From JALSJK01 sp964530345 (GTDB lineage: Bacteria; Pseudomonadota; Gammaproteobacteria; Methylococcales; Methylomonadaceae), in assembly GCA_964530345.1 (NCBI GenBank), contig CAZGYJ010000110.1:1-10179 (forward strand): a DNA stretch of 10,179 nucleotides, written 5' to 3'. The notes below the pieces were generated by a model. That model was not told the DNA's origin and searched no databases. It saw only the letters and a program-made list of their open reading frames with translations. The position numbers and the translations under genes were made by a program. Shown here piece after piece: positions 1-7,116 of this stretch (position 1 is the stretch's first letter; every line of letters begins with the position of its first letter).

Positions 1-99
1 CTTCTGGAATAAGTTACTGATATTGAAACTATAAATACGCTGAATAGTTACGAAACAGTTTGAAACTGATTTTTTGATTTTAGAAATAAGGATAAGGCA

Positions 100-735
100 A
101 TGAAAATAAATAGAAATTATTTTATTATACTTTTTGTGGGAATTCTTAATATTTCTACGGGGTTTGCAGTTTCACTTCCGGCTCCGCTCCAAGTGGTCAG
201 AGGAATTACCGAACATCAAATATCTGGTGCAGATATGGCAGGAATGAAAATTTTTGTTAATGGTTCATCCACTTCATTATGGGATGGGGCATCTGCTAGT
301 GGCGCAGGTTGGGAATTGGCTTATACCGGAACGGACACGTGGGGTGGAGTATGGAAGTTCACAAAAAATGGTTTTGGAACAGTGAATACCATTAGCTTTG
401 ATGCTTTTGGAGCAGATGCTGTTTTTGACAAGGATTGGAGTCCAAATGGCACTGAAAATTCGCAAACAGGATCTTTTGTTTATAGATCTGGTCCAGACAA
501 TGTAGCCACTTCTTTTTCAGGGCCGGTCATGATTGAAGGGGCATCAAATGCAGTAGGTGATATCTATCGGTATTTGACCTTTGATTTTACTCCAATAGGT
601 GGGTTAGCGCTTGGGGACTCTTTTGAATTTACTGCCGATACCGATAAAGTTTCTGCAATACCCTTACCGCCAGCAATGCTTTTATTTTTCAGTGGTATTG
701 TTGGCTTAATTGGTTTGAAAAGAAGAAAGTTATAG
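100..735 (+). CDS. Exported PEP-CTERM-like sorting-domain protein, function unknown
   Basis: A 211-residue protein with no catalytic domain I recognise. Residues 1-23 form a signal peptide: basic MKINR start, hydrophobic stretch IILFVGIL, probable cleavage after GFA at 23. The body is rich in Gly, Ser, Thr, Asp and aromatics, as in beta-rich secreted proteins, with three tryptophans between 71 and 85. The C-terminus has the tripartite PEP-CTERM layout: IPLPPA (187-192), one hydrophobic helix (about 192-206) and a basic KRRK tail (207-210). In this family the tail is recognised by an exosortase/archaeosortase-type enzyme in the inner membrane, and the proteins are linked to exopolysaccharide or surface matrix. 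IPLPPA is a variant of the more common VPLPAA form. The start has AAGGA at 88-92, seven bases before ATG. It is convergent with the aminotransferase gene and its job is probably unrelated to the flagellum. Export and sorting are well supported; the role is unknown. Confidence 0.85.
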   Translation: MKINRNYFIILFVGILNISTGFAVSLPAPLQVVRGITEHQISGADMAGMKIFVNGSSTSLWDGASASGAGWELAYTGTDTWGGVWKFTKNGFGTVNTISFDAFGADAVFDKDWSPNGTENSQTGSFVYRSGPDNVATSFSGPVMIEGASNAVGDIYRYLTFDFTPIGGLALGDSFEFTADTDKVSAIPLPPAMLLFFSGIVGLIGLKRRKL

Positions 736-754
736 AGTTGTTATTTTCTGTTTG

Positions 755-790
755 ACAAAAAAGGGCCGTAAATATTTGGCCCTTTTTTGT
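755..790. terminator. Bidirectional rho-independent terminator
   Basis: A 13-bp perfect stem pairs 755-767 with 778-790 around a 10-base loop. Its core is GGGCC/GGCCC flanked by six A on the left and six T on the right, so a T tract follows the GC stem on either strand. It lies between the 3' ends of two convergent genes (stops at 735 and 816) and can serve both. Confidence 0.9.
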
Positions 791-815
791 TGCTTGCTGA
801 AACAAGAAGTATCAA

Positions 816-2003
816 TTACCCATGAGCTGCTTTGCTGATCCTAGCCAAAGCATTTTCCAGATTCTCCATACTGGTGGCAATCGAAATTCTGATATGACCA
901 GGGCTGCCGAAAGCCGAGCCGGGAACTAATGCCACACCGGCCTTTTCAATCAGGAATTCGGCAAACGCCAAATCATCAGCAATGTCCGGGAGATTATCCA
1001 GCAATTTCTCAATGTTAGGGAAAACATAGAAAGTACCATCTGTACTTAAACAATCAATGCCGGGAATGTTATTCAATTCATCAACAACAAAATCATGGCG
1101 TTTTTTGAATTCAACCAGCATTTTCTGAATACAGCTTTGATCCTGGGTTAAAGCAGCTTCAGCAGCAACTTGAGAAATTGATGTTGGATTTGATGTGCTT
1201 TGAGACTGAATTTTCCGCATGGCGCCGATAATTTCTGCCGGTCCCGCAGCATACCCGATTCGCCAGCCAGTCATAGAATAAGCTTTTGAAACACCATTGA
1301 GTACCATGGTCCGCTCATAAAGATCAGGGTTGGCGTTCAAAATATTCACAAAACTGTTGGCTTGCCACAAAATGTGTTCGTACATATCGTCAGTAGCAAT
1401 AATAATATCTGGAAAATCCTTCAGCACTTCGCCTAATTGTTTCAGTTCATCTTCGCTATAAGCCACTCCGGTAGGATTGGAAGGGCTATTAATGACCAGC
1501 AGCCTGGTTTTATCAGTAATTGCGTTACGCAATTTTTCTGCGGTAATTTTGAAATGTTCTGCTTGTGTTGTTTCGACAATAACCGGCTTACCGCTTGCCA
1601 ATAACACCATATCAGGATAAGAAACCCAGTATGGTGCAGGAATAATAACTTCATCACCTGGATTAATGATGGCCTGAGTCAGATTGTAAAAGCTTTGCTT
1701 CCCTCCGCAAGAGACCAGAATTTGATTAAGCTGGTAGGAAAAGCCATTATCATTTTTAAACTTATCAATAATGGCTTGTTTAAGGCTTGGTGTGCCATCA
1801 ACTGCCGTATATTTAGTAAAGCCATTATTAATCGCTTCAATGGCGGCGGCTTTGATATGTTCAGGCGTATCAAAATCTGGCTCGCCAGCCCCAAGGCCGA
1901 CAATATCTTTACCGGCAGCGCGCATTTCAGCAGCTCTGGCAGTTATGGCTAGGGTTGGCGATGGTTTTACGGCTTGAACTCGGTCGGATAATTTGAAATT
2001 CAT
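816..2003 (-). CDS. aspC: Pyridoxal-phosphate aspartate aminotransferase, class I (subgroup Ib-like)
   Basis: A 395-residue fold-type I aminotransferase that moves the amino group between aspartate and 2-oxoglutarate in the cytoplasm, using PLP. Visible landmarks in order: GAGEPDFDTP at 38-47, the substrate-loop motif typical of this subgroup; PYW with W126, which stacks on the cofactor; SPSNPTG with N176; D205 and Y208 in TDDMYE; the Schiff-base lysine K240 in SKAYSMTGWR, with R248 near the phosphate; and R372 in HIRIS, expected to bind the substrate alpha-carboxylate. The length is normal for the family and no key residue is missing. The start ATG is preceded by no clear Shine-Dalgarno sequence. 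Some subgroup Ib enzymes also transaminate prephenate; the sequence alone does not decide this. It is divergent from fleS and is probably an unrelated housekeeping neighbour. The symbol could equally be aatA. Confidence 0.93.
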   Translation of the reverse strand: MNFKLSDRVQAVKPSPTLAITARAAEMRAAGKDIVGLGAGEPDFDTPEHIKAAAIEAINNGFTKYTAVDGTPSLKQAIIDKFKNDNGFSYQLNQILVSCGGKQSFYNLTQAIINPGDEVIIPAPYWVSYPDMVLLASGKPVIVETTQAEHFKITAEKLRNAITDKTRLLVINSPSNPTGVAYSEDELKQLGEVLKDFPDIIIATDDMYEHILWQANSFVNILNANPDLYERTMVLNGVSKAYSMTGWRIGYAAGPAEIIGAMRKIQSQSTSNPTSISQVAAEAALTQDQSCIQKMLVEFKKRHDFVVDELNNIPGIDCLSTDGTFYVFPNIEKLLDNLPDIADDLAFAEFLIEKAGVALVPGSAFGSPGHIRISIATSMENLENALARISKAAHG

Positions 2004-2042
2004 ATTGGGATTGTTTGTAAAGTGATAACAAATTAATTCTCA

Positions 2043-2071
2043 ATTATATACTGCTCATCATGGAATGTAAC
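2043..2071 (-). promoter_or_regulatory. Candidate sigma-70 promoter for the aminotransferase gene
   Basis: On the minus strand a perfect -10 TATAAT (2048 to 2043) is preceded by a 17-base spacer and a -35 GTTACA (2071 to 2066, four of six consensus bases). The -10 lies about 40 bases before the ATG at 2003. This is inferred from consensus matching only. Confidence 0.5.
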
Positions 2072-2164
2072 TTTGTCAGTTTTTTTTCTCGATTGTTTCA
2101 AACTTGAATCAGGATGTTTTTTTGACACATTAAGTAAGCTATTGAAATATAAATAATAAATAAT

Positions 2165-2181
2165 CGGGTCTAATTTTTGCT
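2165..2181 (+). promoter_or_regulatory. Sigma-54 (RpoN) -24/-12 promoter for fleSR
   Basis: GG (2167-2168) and GC (2179-2180) are separated by exactly 10 bases, the spacing required by RpoN, and the -12 half reads TTGCT, matching the consensus TTGCW. The -24 half is weaker (GGGTC instead of TGGCA). With GC at -13/-12, transcription would begin near 2192, only 14-23 bases before the possible fleS starts. In Vibrio and Pseudomonas the orthologous flrBC/fleSR operon is sigma-54 dependent and activated by FlrA/FleQ, which fits. I saw no clear activator-binding site upstream. Confidence 0.6.
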
Positions 2182-2214
2182 ACCGAAGATGAAAAAGCAA
2201 ACTATTTGACTCGA

Positions 2215-3429
2215 ATGCAAACAGAAAAAACCCAGCAATTAACCCAGGCTTTCCATTTATTCAATCAGTTAACTGAAAATTTAACTGAATCCTATCAAGG
2301 ATTAGAACAACAGGTAGCCAAATTGCGTCAGGAATTGGCTATCGCCAGAAATGAACGCATAAAAACCTTGATAGAAAAAGAAAAGCTGGCTAACCAATTA
2401 CATAAACTGCTTGCAGCGTTACCTGCAGGTGTGATTGTGCTTGATGCCACAGATAAGGTAATTGATTGCAACAAAGCAGCTGAAGACTTTCTTGGTGATT
2501 CGTTGATGGGGTTTTTCTGGCCCAAGATTGTAGAACAGTGCTTTGTACCCGACACCGAAAATCCTCATCAACGGCAATTACACAATGGTAAGCATCTCAA
2601 TATCACCATAAATACCTTGGGAAATTTTGCCGGACACATTGTTTTGCTAACCGATATCAGTGAAATGAGGAACCTGCAAGATATGGTGAATCAACAGAAA
2701 CATTTGTCGGCAATGGGAGAAATGGTCGCCAGCATGGCACATCAGGTCAGAACCCCATTATCAACGGCGATTCTGTATTCCTCACAACTGACAAATAACA
2801 GACTTCCGGAAGAAAAAAAGCAAGAATTTTCAGAAAAAATACTGGAACGATTGCATTTTTTGGAAAGACAGGTCAACGACATGCTGGTTTTTGCAAAGCA
2901 AGGCCGGTTAGCCATGGAATCGTTTTCCTGCAAGGAGATGTTGAAAAAGATTTCTGATGAGGTGCTGGAACAACTCAAATCAACAAAGATTCAGTTTTCA
3001 ATGACTGATACGAGTCAGGTTGAACAATTAAAAGGCAATGAAAGTGTGTTGCGAGGAGCAATCATGAATTTGCTGACTAACGCAATTCAAGCCCTTAACA
3101 ATACAGGAAGCTTACAGTTAATTGCCAGAGACAGGAAGCAAAACCTTGAGATTGTAATTAAAGATAATGGCCCGGGTATTTCAGAATCGAACCAAGAAAG
3201 GATTTTCGAGCCCTTTTTCACCACCCGGATAAATGGCACTGGATTGGGGTTGGCCGTTGTTGATAGCGTATTGCGAGCCCATGGTGGAGATGTACGCTGC
3301 GATTCAAAAACCGGCAGAGGTACTGAATTTATTCTTACTTTGCCCTGTTCAAACTCGGAGTTTATCCCTAATTCATCTCAGCAAGGTTTGGGTGAGAAGA
3401 GTAATAAAGACGTGAGGAACATGAAATGA
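2215..3429 (+). CDS. fleS: Flagellar sensor histidine kinase FleS/FlrB
   Basis: A 404-residue cytoplasmic histidine kinase that phosphorylates the FleR/FlrC regulator to switch on middle flagellar genes. No transmembrane segment is visible. The N-terminus is a coiled-coil-like helix (about 5-65), followed by a PAS-like domain (about 62-150, containing LPAGVIVLD and NKAAEDFLG). The dimerisation/phosphoacceptor helix has H176 in MAHQVRTPLS. The ATPase domain has N289 in NLLTNAIQAL, DNGPG at 317-321, FEPFF at 331-335 and GTGLGL at 341-346. H-box HQ rather than HE and FEPFFTT next to GTGLGLAVV are typical of the FleS/FlrB family. The start is uncertain: ATG 2215 is used here, but an in-frame TTG at 2206 would add three residues and neither has a clear ribosome-binding site. 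The stop overlaps the fleR start (ATGA), indicating translational coupling. fleQ, which commonly sits upstream in Pseudomonas, is not here. Confidence 0.93.
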   Translation: MQTEKTQQLTQAFHLFNQLTENLTESYQGLEQQVAKLRQELAIARNERIKTLIEKEKLANQLHKLLAALPAGVIVLDATDKVIDCNKAAEDFLGDSLMGFFWPKIVEQCFVPDTENPHQRQLHNGKHLNITINTLGNFAGHIVLLTDISEMRNLQDMVNQQKHLSAMGEMVASMAHQVRTPLSTAILYSSQLTNNRLPEEKKQEFSEKILERLHFLERQVNDMLVFAKQGRLAMESFSCKEMLKKISDEVLEQLKSTKIQFSMTDTSQVEQLKGNESVLRGAIMNLLTNAIQALNNTGSLQLIARDRKQNLEIVIKDNGPGISESNQERIFEPFFTTRINGTGLGLAVVDSVLRAHGGDVRCDSKTGRGTEFILTLPCSNSEFIPNSSQQGLGEKSNKDVRNMK

Positions 3430-4790
3430 AGCAATATGATGTATTAATCGTAGAAGATGATGTGGCCTTATCCGAGGCTTTGTGTGAGACCCTGAAAATC
3501 TCAGGATTCAAGGTTAAAGCTGCAAACAATGGCCGCGAAGCACTAAAGATATTATCTGAATCAGCAGTCAATCTGGTCGCCAGCGATATTCAGATGCCGG
3601 TTATGGATGGACAGGCGCTATTAGCTGCCATGCAAAATTATTATCCGGATGTTCCCGTACTGTTGATGACAGCCTATGGCTCAATTCCCAAGGCGGTGGA
3701 TGCGATTCAGGCCGGCGCTGCAGATTATCTGGTTAAACCTTTTGAAGCTTCAGTGCTGGAAGAAAAAGTGACAGGATTACTGGCCAGCAAAAAAACAAAC
3801 AAGACTGAGAATAAGGCCAGAACGGTTCATGATCCCAGCATGAAAAAACTTTATGCCATGGCAGTGCGGGTTGCAAAAACAGCAGTCACGGTTCTGATTC
3901 AGGGAGAGAGTGGCACGGGCAAAGAAGTACTGGCGCGTTATTTACATGAAAACTCAATGAATTATCAGGGGCCGTTTATTGCCATTAATTGTGCGGCAAT
4001 CCCAGAAAATATGCTGGAAGCCATGTTGTTTGGGTATGAAAAAGGTGCATTTACTGGAGCCACACAAACTACGCCAGGTAAGTTCGAGCAAGCGCAAGGC
4101 GGTACCTTGCTACTGGATGAGATTTCTGAAATGGATTTGGCATTGCAGGCGAAAATTCTGCGGGTGATTCAGGAAAAAGAAGTGGAGCGTCTTGGCGGGC
4201 GAAAAAAAATCAGTTTGAACGTCAGAATATTGGCTACTACTAATCGCAATTTGAAGGAATATGTTGAGCAAAACCAGTTTCGGGAAGACCTTTATTATCG
4301 TTTGAATGTCTTTCCATTAAAAATTCCAGCACTAAGAGAACGCCCCGGTGATATTTTGCCGTTGGCTGAGGACTTGATGGCAAGGCACGCGGGGAATGGT
4401 GGTACTGTTCCGGTGTTGGATTCCAGAGCAACTGAAAAATTGCAGGGCTATCATTGGCCCGGGAATGTCCGAGAGCTGGAAAACGTGGTGCAAAGAGCAT
4501 TAATAATGCAGTCTGGTGGCGTGATAACACCGGTTGATCTGGTTTTTGAAGATGAAATGGTTACGGAAAATATTAATTTTTCAATGCCGGAGCCTACTGC
4601 AACAGCTGTTGAGGAGACAACTCCTCTGGGAGATGGGCTGCGTTCAGTAGAAGAACAGATTATTTTAAAAACCTTGCAGGAACAACAGGGAAGCAGAAAA
4701 ATTACGGCTGAAAAGCTGGGAATTAGCCCAAGAACCTTGAGATATAAAATTGCCCGAATGAAAGAAGCAGGCGTGGAAATCGCTTGTTAA
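3426..4790 (+). CDS. fleR: Sigma-54-dependent flagellar response regulator FleR/FlrC
   Basis: A 454-residue NtrC-family activator, phosphorylated by the FleS kinase encoded just upstream, which remodels RNA polymerase-sigma-54 at middle flagellar promoters. The receiver domain (1-120) has the acidic pair D11/D12, phosphoacceptor D54 in SDIQMP, T82 and K104 in VKPF. The AAA+ domain (about 132-365) has Walker A GESGTGKE at 160-167, the sigma-54 contact loop GAFTGA at 207-212, Walker B LLLDE ending at D231-E232, and the WPGNVREL motif at 344-351. The C-terminal Fis-type helix-turn-helix (about 405-446) contains ITAEKLGISPRTLRYKI. Every motif needed for an active activator is intact. GAGGA at 3414-3418 lies seven bases before the ATG. 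It is followed at once by a sigma-54 promoter and fliE, a likely target of this regulator. Confidence 0.95.
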   Translation: MKQYDVLIVEDDVALSEALCETLKISGFKVKAANNGREALKILSESAVNLVASDIQMPVMDGQALLAAMQNYYPDVPVLLMTAYGSIPKAVDAIQAGAADYLVKPFEASVLEEKVTGLLASKKTNKTENKARTVHDPSMKKLYAMAVRVAKTAVTVLIQGESGTGKEVLARYLHENSMNYQGPFIAINCAAIPENMLEAMLFGYEKGAFTGATQTTPGKFEQAQGGTLLLDEISEMDLALQAKILRVIQEKEVERLGGRKKISLNVRILATTNRNLKEYVEQNQFREDLYYRLNVFPLKIPALRERPGDILPLAEDLMARHAGNGGTVPVLDSRATEKLQGYHWPGNVRELENVVQRALIMQSGGVITPVDLVFEDEMVTENINFSMPEPTATAVEETTPLGDGLRSVEEQIILKTLQEQQGSRKITAEKLGISPRTLRYKIARMKEAGVEIAC

Positions 4791-4796
4791 TAAAAA

Positions 4797-4814
4797 TTGG
4801 CTTAAAAAATGCTT
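4797..4814 (+). promoter_or_regulatory. Sigma-54 (RpoN) -24/-12 promoter for the fliE operon
   Basis: TTGGC (4797-4801) and TGCTT (4810-4814) place GG (4799-4800) and GC (4811-4812) exactly 10 bases apart, as RpoN requires. The predicted start near 4824 gives a leader of about 25 bases to fliE. The -12 element is the left half of the palindrome GCTTAAGC (4811-4818). It lies seven bases after the fleR stop, so basal-body genes can be transcribed independently of fleSR. FleR/FlrC or FleQ/FlrA would be the activator by analogy with known systems. Confidence 0.68.
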
Positions 4815-4848
4815 AAGCAATAATTAATGACAAAAAACAGGCATAACC

Positions 4849-5166
4849 ATGAGTGATATGAATATAAACCAGGTATTGGCGCAAATGCGTTCAATGTCTA
4901 TTGAAGCTTCCAGCAAGCCACAGGAAGTAGAAAATGACAGTAAAGTTGATTTCTCTACATTGCTGAAGCAGTCCATCAATGGCGTCAACCAGACTCAGCA
5001 AACAGCCGCCAAAATGGCGCAAGACTTTGAACTGGGAGAGAACGATGTCAGCCTGGCAGAGGTAATGATTTCGGCACAAAAAGCCAATGTGTCTTTTCAG
5101 GCAATGGTACAGGTCAGGAATAAACTGGTTGATGCGTATAAAGAAGTGATGAATATGCCGATGTAA
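4849..5166 (+). CDS. fliE: Flagellar hook-basal body protein FliE
   Basis: A 105-residue protein, the usual length for FliE, which joins the MS ring to the proximal rod in the periplasm and is an early substrate of the flagellar type III exporter. It has no cleavable signal peptide, as expected. The N-terminal third is variable and polar. The C-terminal half carries the family signature: DVSLAEVMISAQKANVSFQ followed by MVQVRNKLVDAYKEVMNMPM at 86-105, a helix that lines up with rod-protein D0 helices. A weak CAGG (4838-4841) lies seven bases before the ATG, just downstream of a sigma-54 promoter. In most relatives fliF follows closely; here the distance is enlarged by an inverted repeat and an assembly gap. 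Confidence 0.95.
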   Translation: MSDMNINQVLAQMRSMSIEASSKPQEVENDSKVDFSTLLKQSINGVNQTQQTAAKMAQDFELGENDVSLAEVMISAQKANVSFQAMVQVRNKLVDAYKEVMNMPM

Positions 5167-5201
5167 GGTCACGAGCATCAAGTTAAGAAAAATTAGAAAT
5201 T

Positions 5202-5265
5202 GTAGGAGTGGCTTTAGCCACGATCGAAACAAGATCAAGAAAATCGTGGCTGAAGCCACTCCTAC
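5202..5265. repeat. REPIN-like pair of inverted REP sequences
   Basis: Two 23-base arms (5202-5224 and 5243-5265) are reverse complements with one mismatch (a G-U pair in RNA), separated by an 18-base A-rich spacer. Each arm is itself palindromic, containing GTGGCT, two bases, then AGCCAC, and begins with GTAGGAG in its own orientation. This is the architecture of REP elements (GTAGGAG head plus small hairpin) and of REPINs, inverted REP pairs mobilised by RAYT transposases in gammaproteobacteria. The element sits 35 bases after the fliE stop and touches the assembly gap. No T tract follows, so it is not an ordinary intrinsic terminator, though the transcript could fold into a strong hairpin that affects mRNA stability. 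Confidence 0.8.
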
Positions 5266-5266
5266 C

Positions 5267-5366
5267 NNNNNNNNNNNNNNNNNNNNNNNNNNNNNNNNNN
5301 NNNNNNNNNNNNNNNNNNNNNNNNNNNNNNNNNNNNNNNNNNNNNNNNNNNNNNNNNNNNNNNNNN
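5267..5366. other. Assembly gap (100 N)
   Basis: Exactly 100 undetermined bases, the conventional placeholder for a scaffold gap, so the true length is unknown. It begins one base after the REPIN-like repeat, which suggests assembly broke on repeated sequence. The fliF ribosome-binding site or a local promoter could lie inside it. Confidence 0.97.
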
Positions 5367-5385
5367 TTCAAAATAACCCACATTA

Positions 5386-7116
5386 ATGAGTGAACAAGAA
5401 TTAAATACCCTGGTCCAGGCAGACCCTCAGCCTCCAGAACAGGAACTGGCCGAGGAAGGTAACGCGCACCCAGCTTTACAAGGGATAGCCAAGTTATCTT
5501 TGGCGCGCCAGATTGGTTTGATGCTGGCGTTGGCATTTAGTGTCGCAATTGGTGTGGCGGTGGTGTTGTGGTCGCAAACGCCTTCTTATAGTTTGTTGAT
5601 GACAAACGTTGCTGAAAAAGATGCGGCAGAAATTCTGGAAATTCTTGATAAGCAGGGTGTTGACTACAAGGTGGAAACCGGTTCTGGGGCTATTATGGTG
5701 CCGACCGATGATGTTCGCGAATTAAAAATGAAATTGGCAGCGTTAGGGTTGCCGCGAAGCAACAGCCTTGGCTATGAATTGCTGGACAAGGAAACCGGCT
5801 TTGGCACCAGTAAAAGCGCTGAAGCCATTCGTTTTCAACGAGCCTTGGAAGGGGAAATCGCACGAACTATCACCAGTATTCAAAGTATCAAATCTGCCCG
5901 GGTTCTGCTTGCCATGCCGAAGCAATCGGTATTTATTCGCAAACGAAAAAAACCCAGCGCTTCAGTTATAGTGAAGCTTTATCAAGGGCGCAGCCTGGAG
6001 AAAAACCAGATTGAATCGATTGTGCATTTGGTTGCATCAAGTGTGCCGTTACTTGAGGCAGAACAGGTGACGGTAGTCGATCAAAAAGGCCGGTTGCTTA
6101 ATACTAAGGATTCATCAGATGATATGTATCTGAGCTCCAAGCAGTTTGAGTATAAAAAGCAAATTGAAGATCATTTGATGGCACGCATCAATAATATTTT
6201 GACCCCTGTTGTTGGTATGGACGGTTTGCGTGTTCAGGTGTCTGCCGATGTTGATTTTACCGTCACTGAAAAGACCCAGGAAATGTTTAATCCTGATCTG
6301 CCTGCATTGCGCAGCGAACAGGTACAGGAACAGCAAAGTTCATTGTCTGCAATTCAGGGTGTCCCAGGGGCATTAAGTAATCAGCCGCCTCCAGCCGGAG
6401 TAGCGCCTGAAATTGCCGTTGGTCAGGAAGCTTCCGGCAACGCAAAAACTCCGAAATCCGCAAGTAAAAGTGCGGTGCGTAATTTTGAGCTGGATAAAAC
6501 CATCACTCATACCCGTATGTCGACCGGCCAATTACAACGTTTGTCGGTTGCGGTTGTTATCGATAATCAGCGTATTTACGGTGAAGATGGCGAAGTGATC
6601 AGCCGACCTTATTCCCAGGAGGATATTAATCGTTTTACCGATCTGGTAAAGCAAGCCATTGGTTATGATGTCAGTCGCGGCGATCAGGTGACTGTCAGCA
6701 ATGTTACGTTTATGACACCAGAAACAATGGAGGCTTTACCGGAAATTCCATTATGGGAACAAGGCTGGTTTATTGATTTGATGAAACAGTTGGCAGCGGT
6801 CGTCGTTGTGTTGTTATTGATTTTTGCGGTGCTTAGGCCGGCAATGCGCACTTTGATTGGCAAAGATCCTGAAGAACTGAAAGCACTTGAAAATGATAAT
6901 GACTCGGTGCAGTACGATGAAAATGGCGTACCGATTGCAACTCCAGCCGAAGATGGAGATGGCGATGATATTCAAAGTATGGAAACCGAAGATTTGTTAC
7001 TACTGGAGGCGCCGCAAAGTTATGAAAAACGCCTGGAATATGTCAGAAAACTGGTTGACGAAGACCCCAAATTGGTTGCGACAGTGATAAAAACATGGGT
7101 AACGCAAAATGGCTGA
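5386..7116 (+). CDS. fliF: Flagellar MS-ring protein FliF
   Basis: A 576-residue inner-membrane protein that builds the MS ring, the base on which rotor and export apparatus assemble. The N-terminal 40 residues are polar and cytoplasmic. A first membrane helix spans about 43-62 (IGLMLALAFSVAIGVAVVLW). The periplasmic ring-building YscJ/FliF region (about 65-230) includes LGLPRS, TGFGTSKSAEAIRFQRALEGE and ARVLLAMPKQSVF. A Pro/Gln/Ser-rich low-complexity segment (about 305-362) matches the variable part of the beta-collar region. A second helix spans about 468-484 (QLAAVVVVLLLIFAVLR). The acidic tail ends in a FliG-binding helix pair (about 543-572, SYEKRLEYVRKLVDEDPKLVATVIKTW). Length is usual for the family. 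The 19 bases between gap and ATG contain no Shine-Dalgarno sequence, so upstream context is incomplete. Its 3' end overlaps fliG by 8 bases. Confidence 0.96.
   Translation: MSEQELNTLVQADPQPPEQELAEEGNAHPALQGIAKLSLARQIGLMLALAFSVAIGVAVVLWSQTPSYSLLMTNVAEKDAAEILEILDKQGVDYKVETGSGAIMVPTDDVRELKMKLAALGLPRSNSLGYELLDKETGFGTSKSAEAIRFQRALEGEIARTITSIQSIKSARVLLAMPKQSVFIRKRKKPSASVIVKLYQGRSLEKNQIESIVHLVASSVPLLEAEQVTVVDQKGRLLNTKDSSDDMYLSSKQFEYKKQIEDHLMARINNILTPVVGMDGLRVQVSADVDFTVTEKTQEMFNPDLPALRSEQVQEQQSSLSAIQGVPGALSNQPPPAGVAPEIAVGQEASGNAKTPKSASKSAVRNFELDKTITHTRMSTGQLQRLSVAVVIDNQRIYGEDGEVISRPYSQEDINRFTDLVKQAIGYDVSRGDQVTVSNVTFMTPETMEALPEIPLWEQGWFIDLMKQLAAVVVVLLLIFAVLRPAMRTLIGKDPEELKALENDNDSVQYDENGVPIATPAEDGDGDDIQSMETEDLLLLEAPQSYEKRLEYVRKLVDEDPKLVATVIKTWVTQNG

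Noticed and set aside
2122..2150. TTGACA followed after 17 bases by AAATAT, a possible sigma-70 promoter for fleSR.
   Set aside because: The -35 is perfect but the -10 is poor, and the better TATAAA at 2148-2153 is 20 bases away; in A/T-rich DNA this is weak evidence.
2189..2209. Six-codon open frame (MKKQTI) just before fleS, a possible leader peptide.
   Set aside because: Its ATG lies upstream of the predicted sigma-54 transcription start (about 2192), it has no ribosome-binding site and no attenuator structure follows.
4811..4818. Palindrome GCTTAAGC as a terminator after fleR.
   Set aside because: Too short and A/T-rich to form a stable hairpin and has no T tract.
4891..5259. Minus-strand 122-codon open frame across fliE and into the repeat.
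   Set aside because: Antisense to conserved fliE, begins or ends in repeat sequence, and its His/Leu/Phe-rich translation looks like a frame shadow.
5202..5265. The inverted repeat as a rho-independent terminator of fliE.
   Set aside because: No run of T follows on either strand before the gap, and each arm is independently palindromic, which fits a REP element better.
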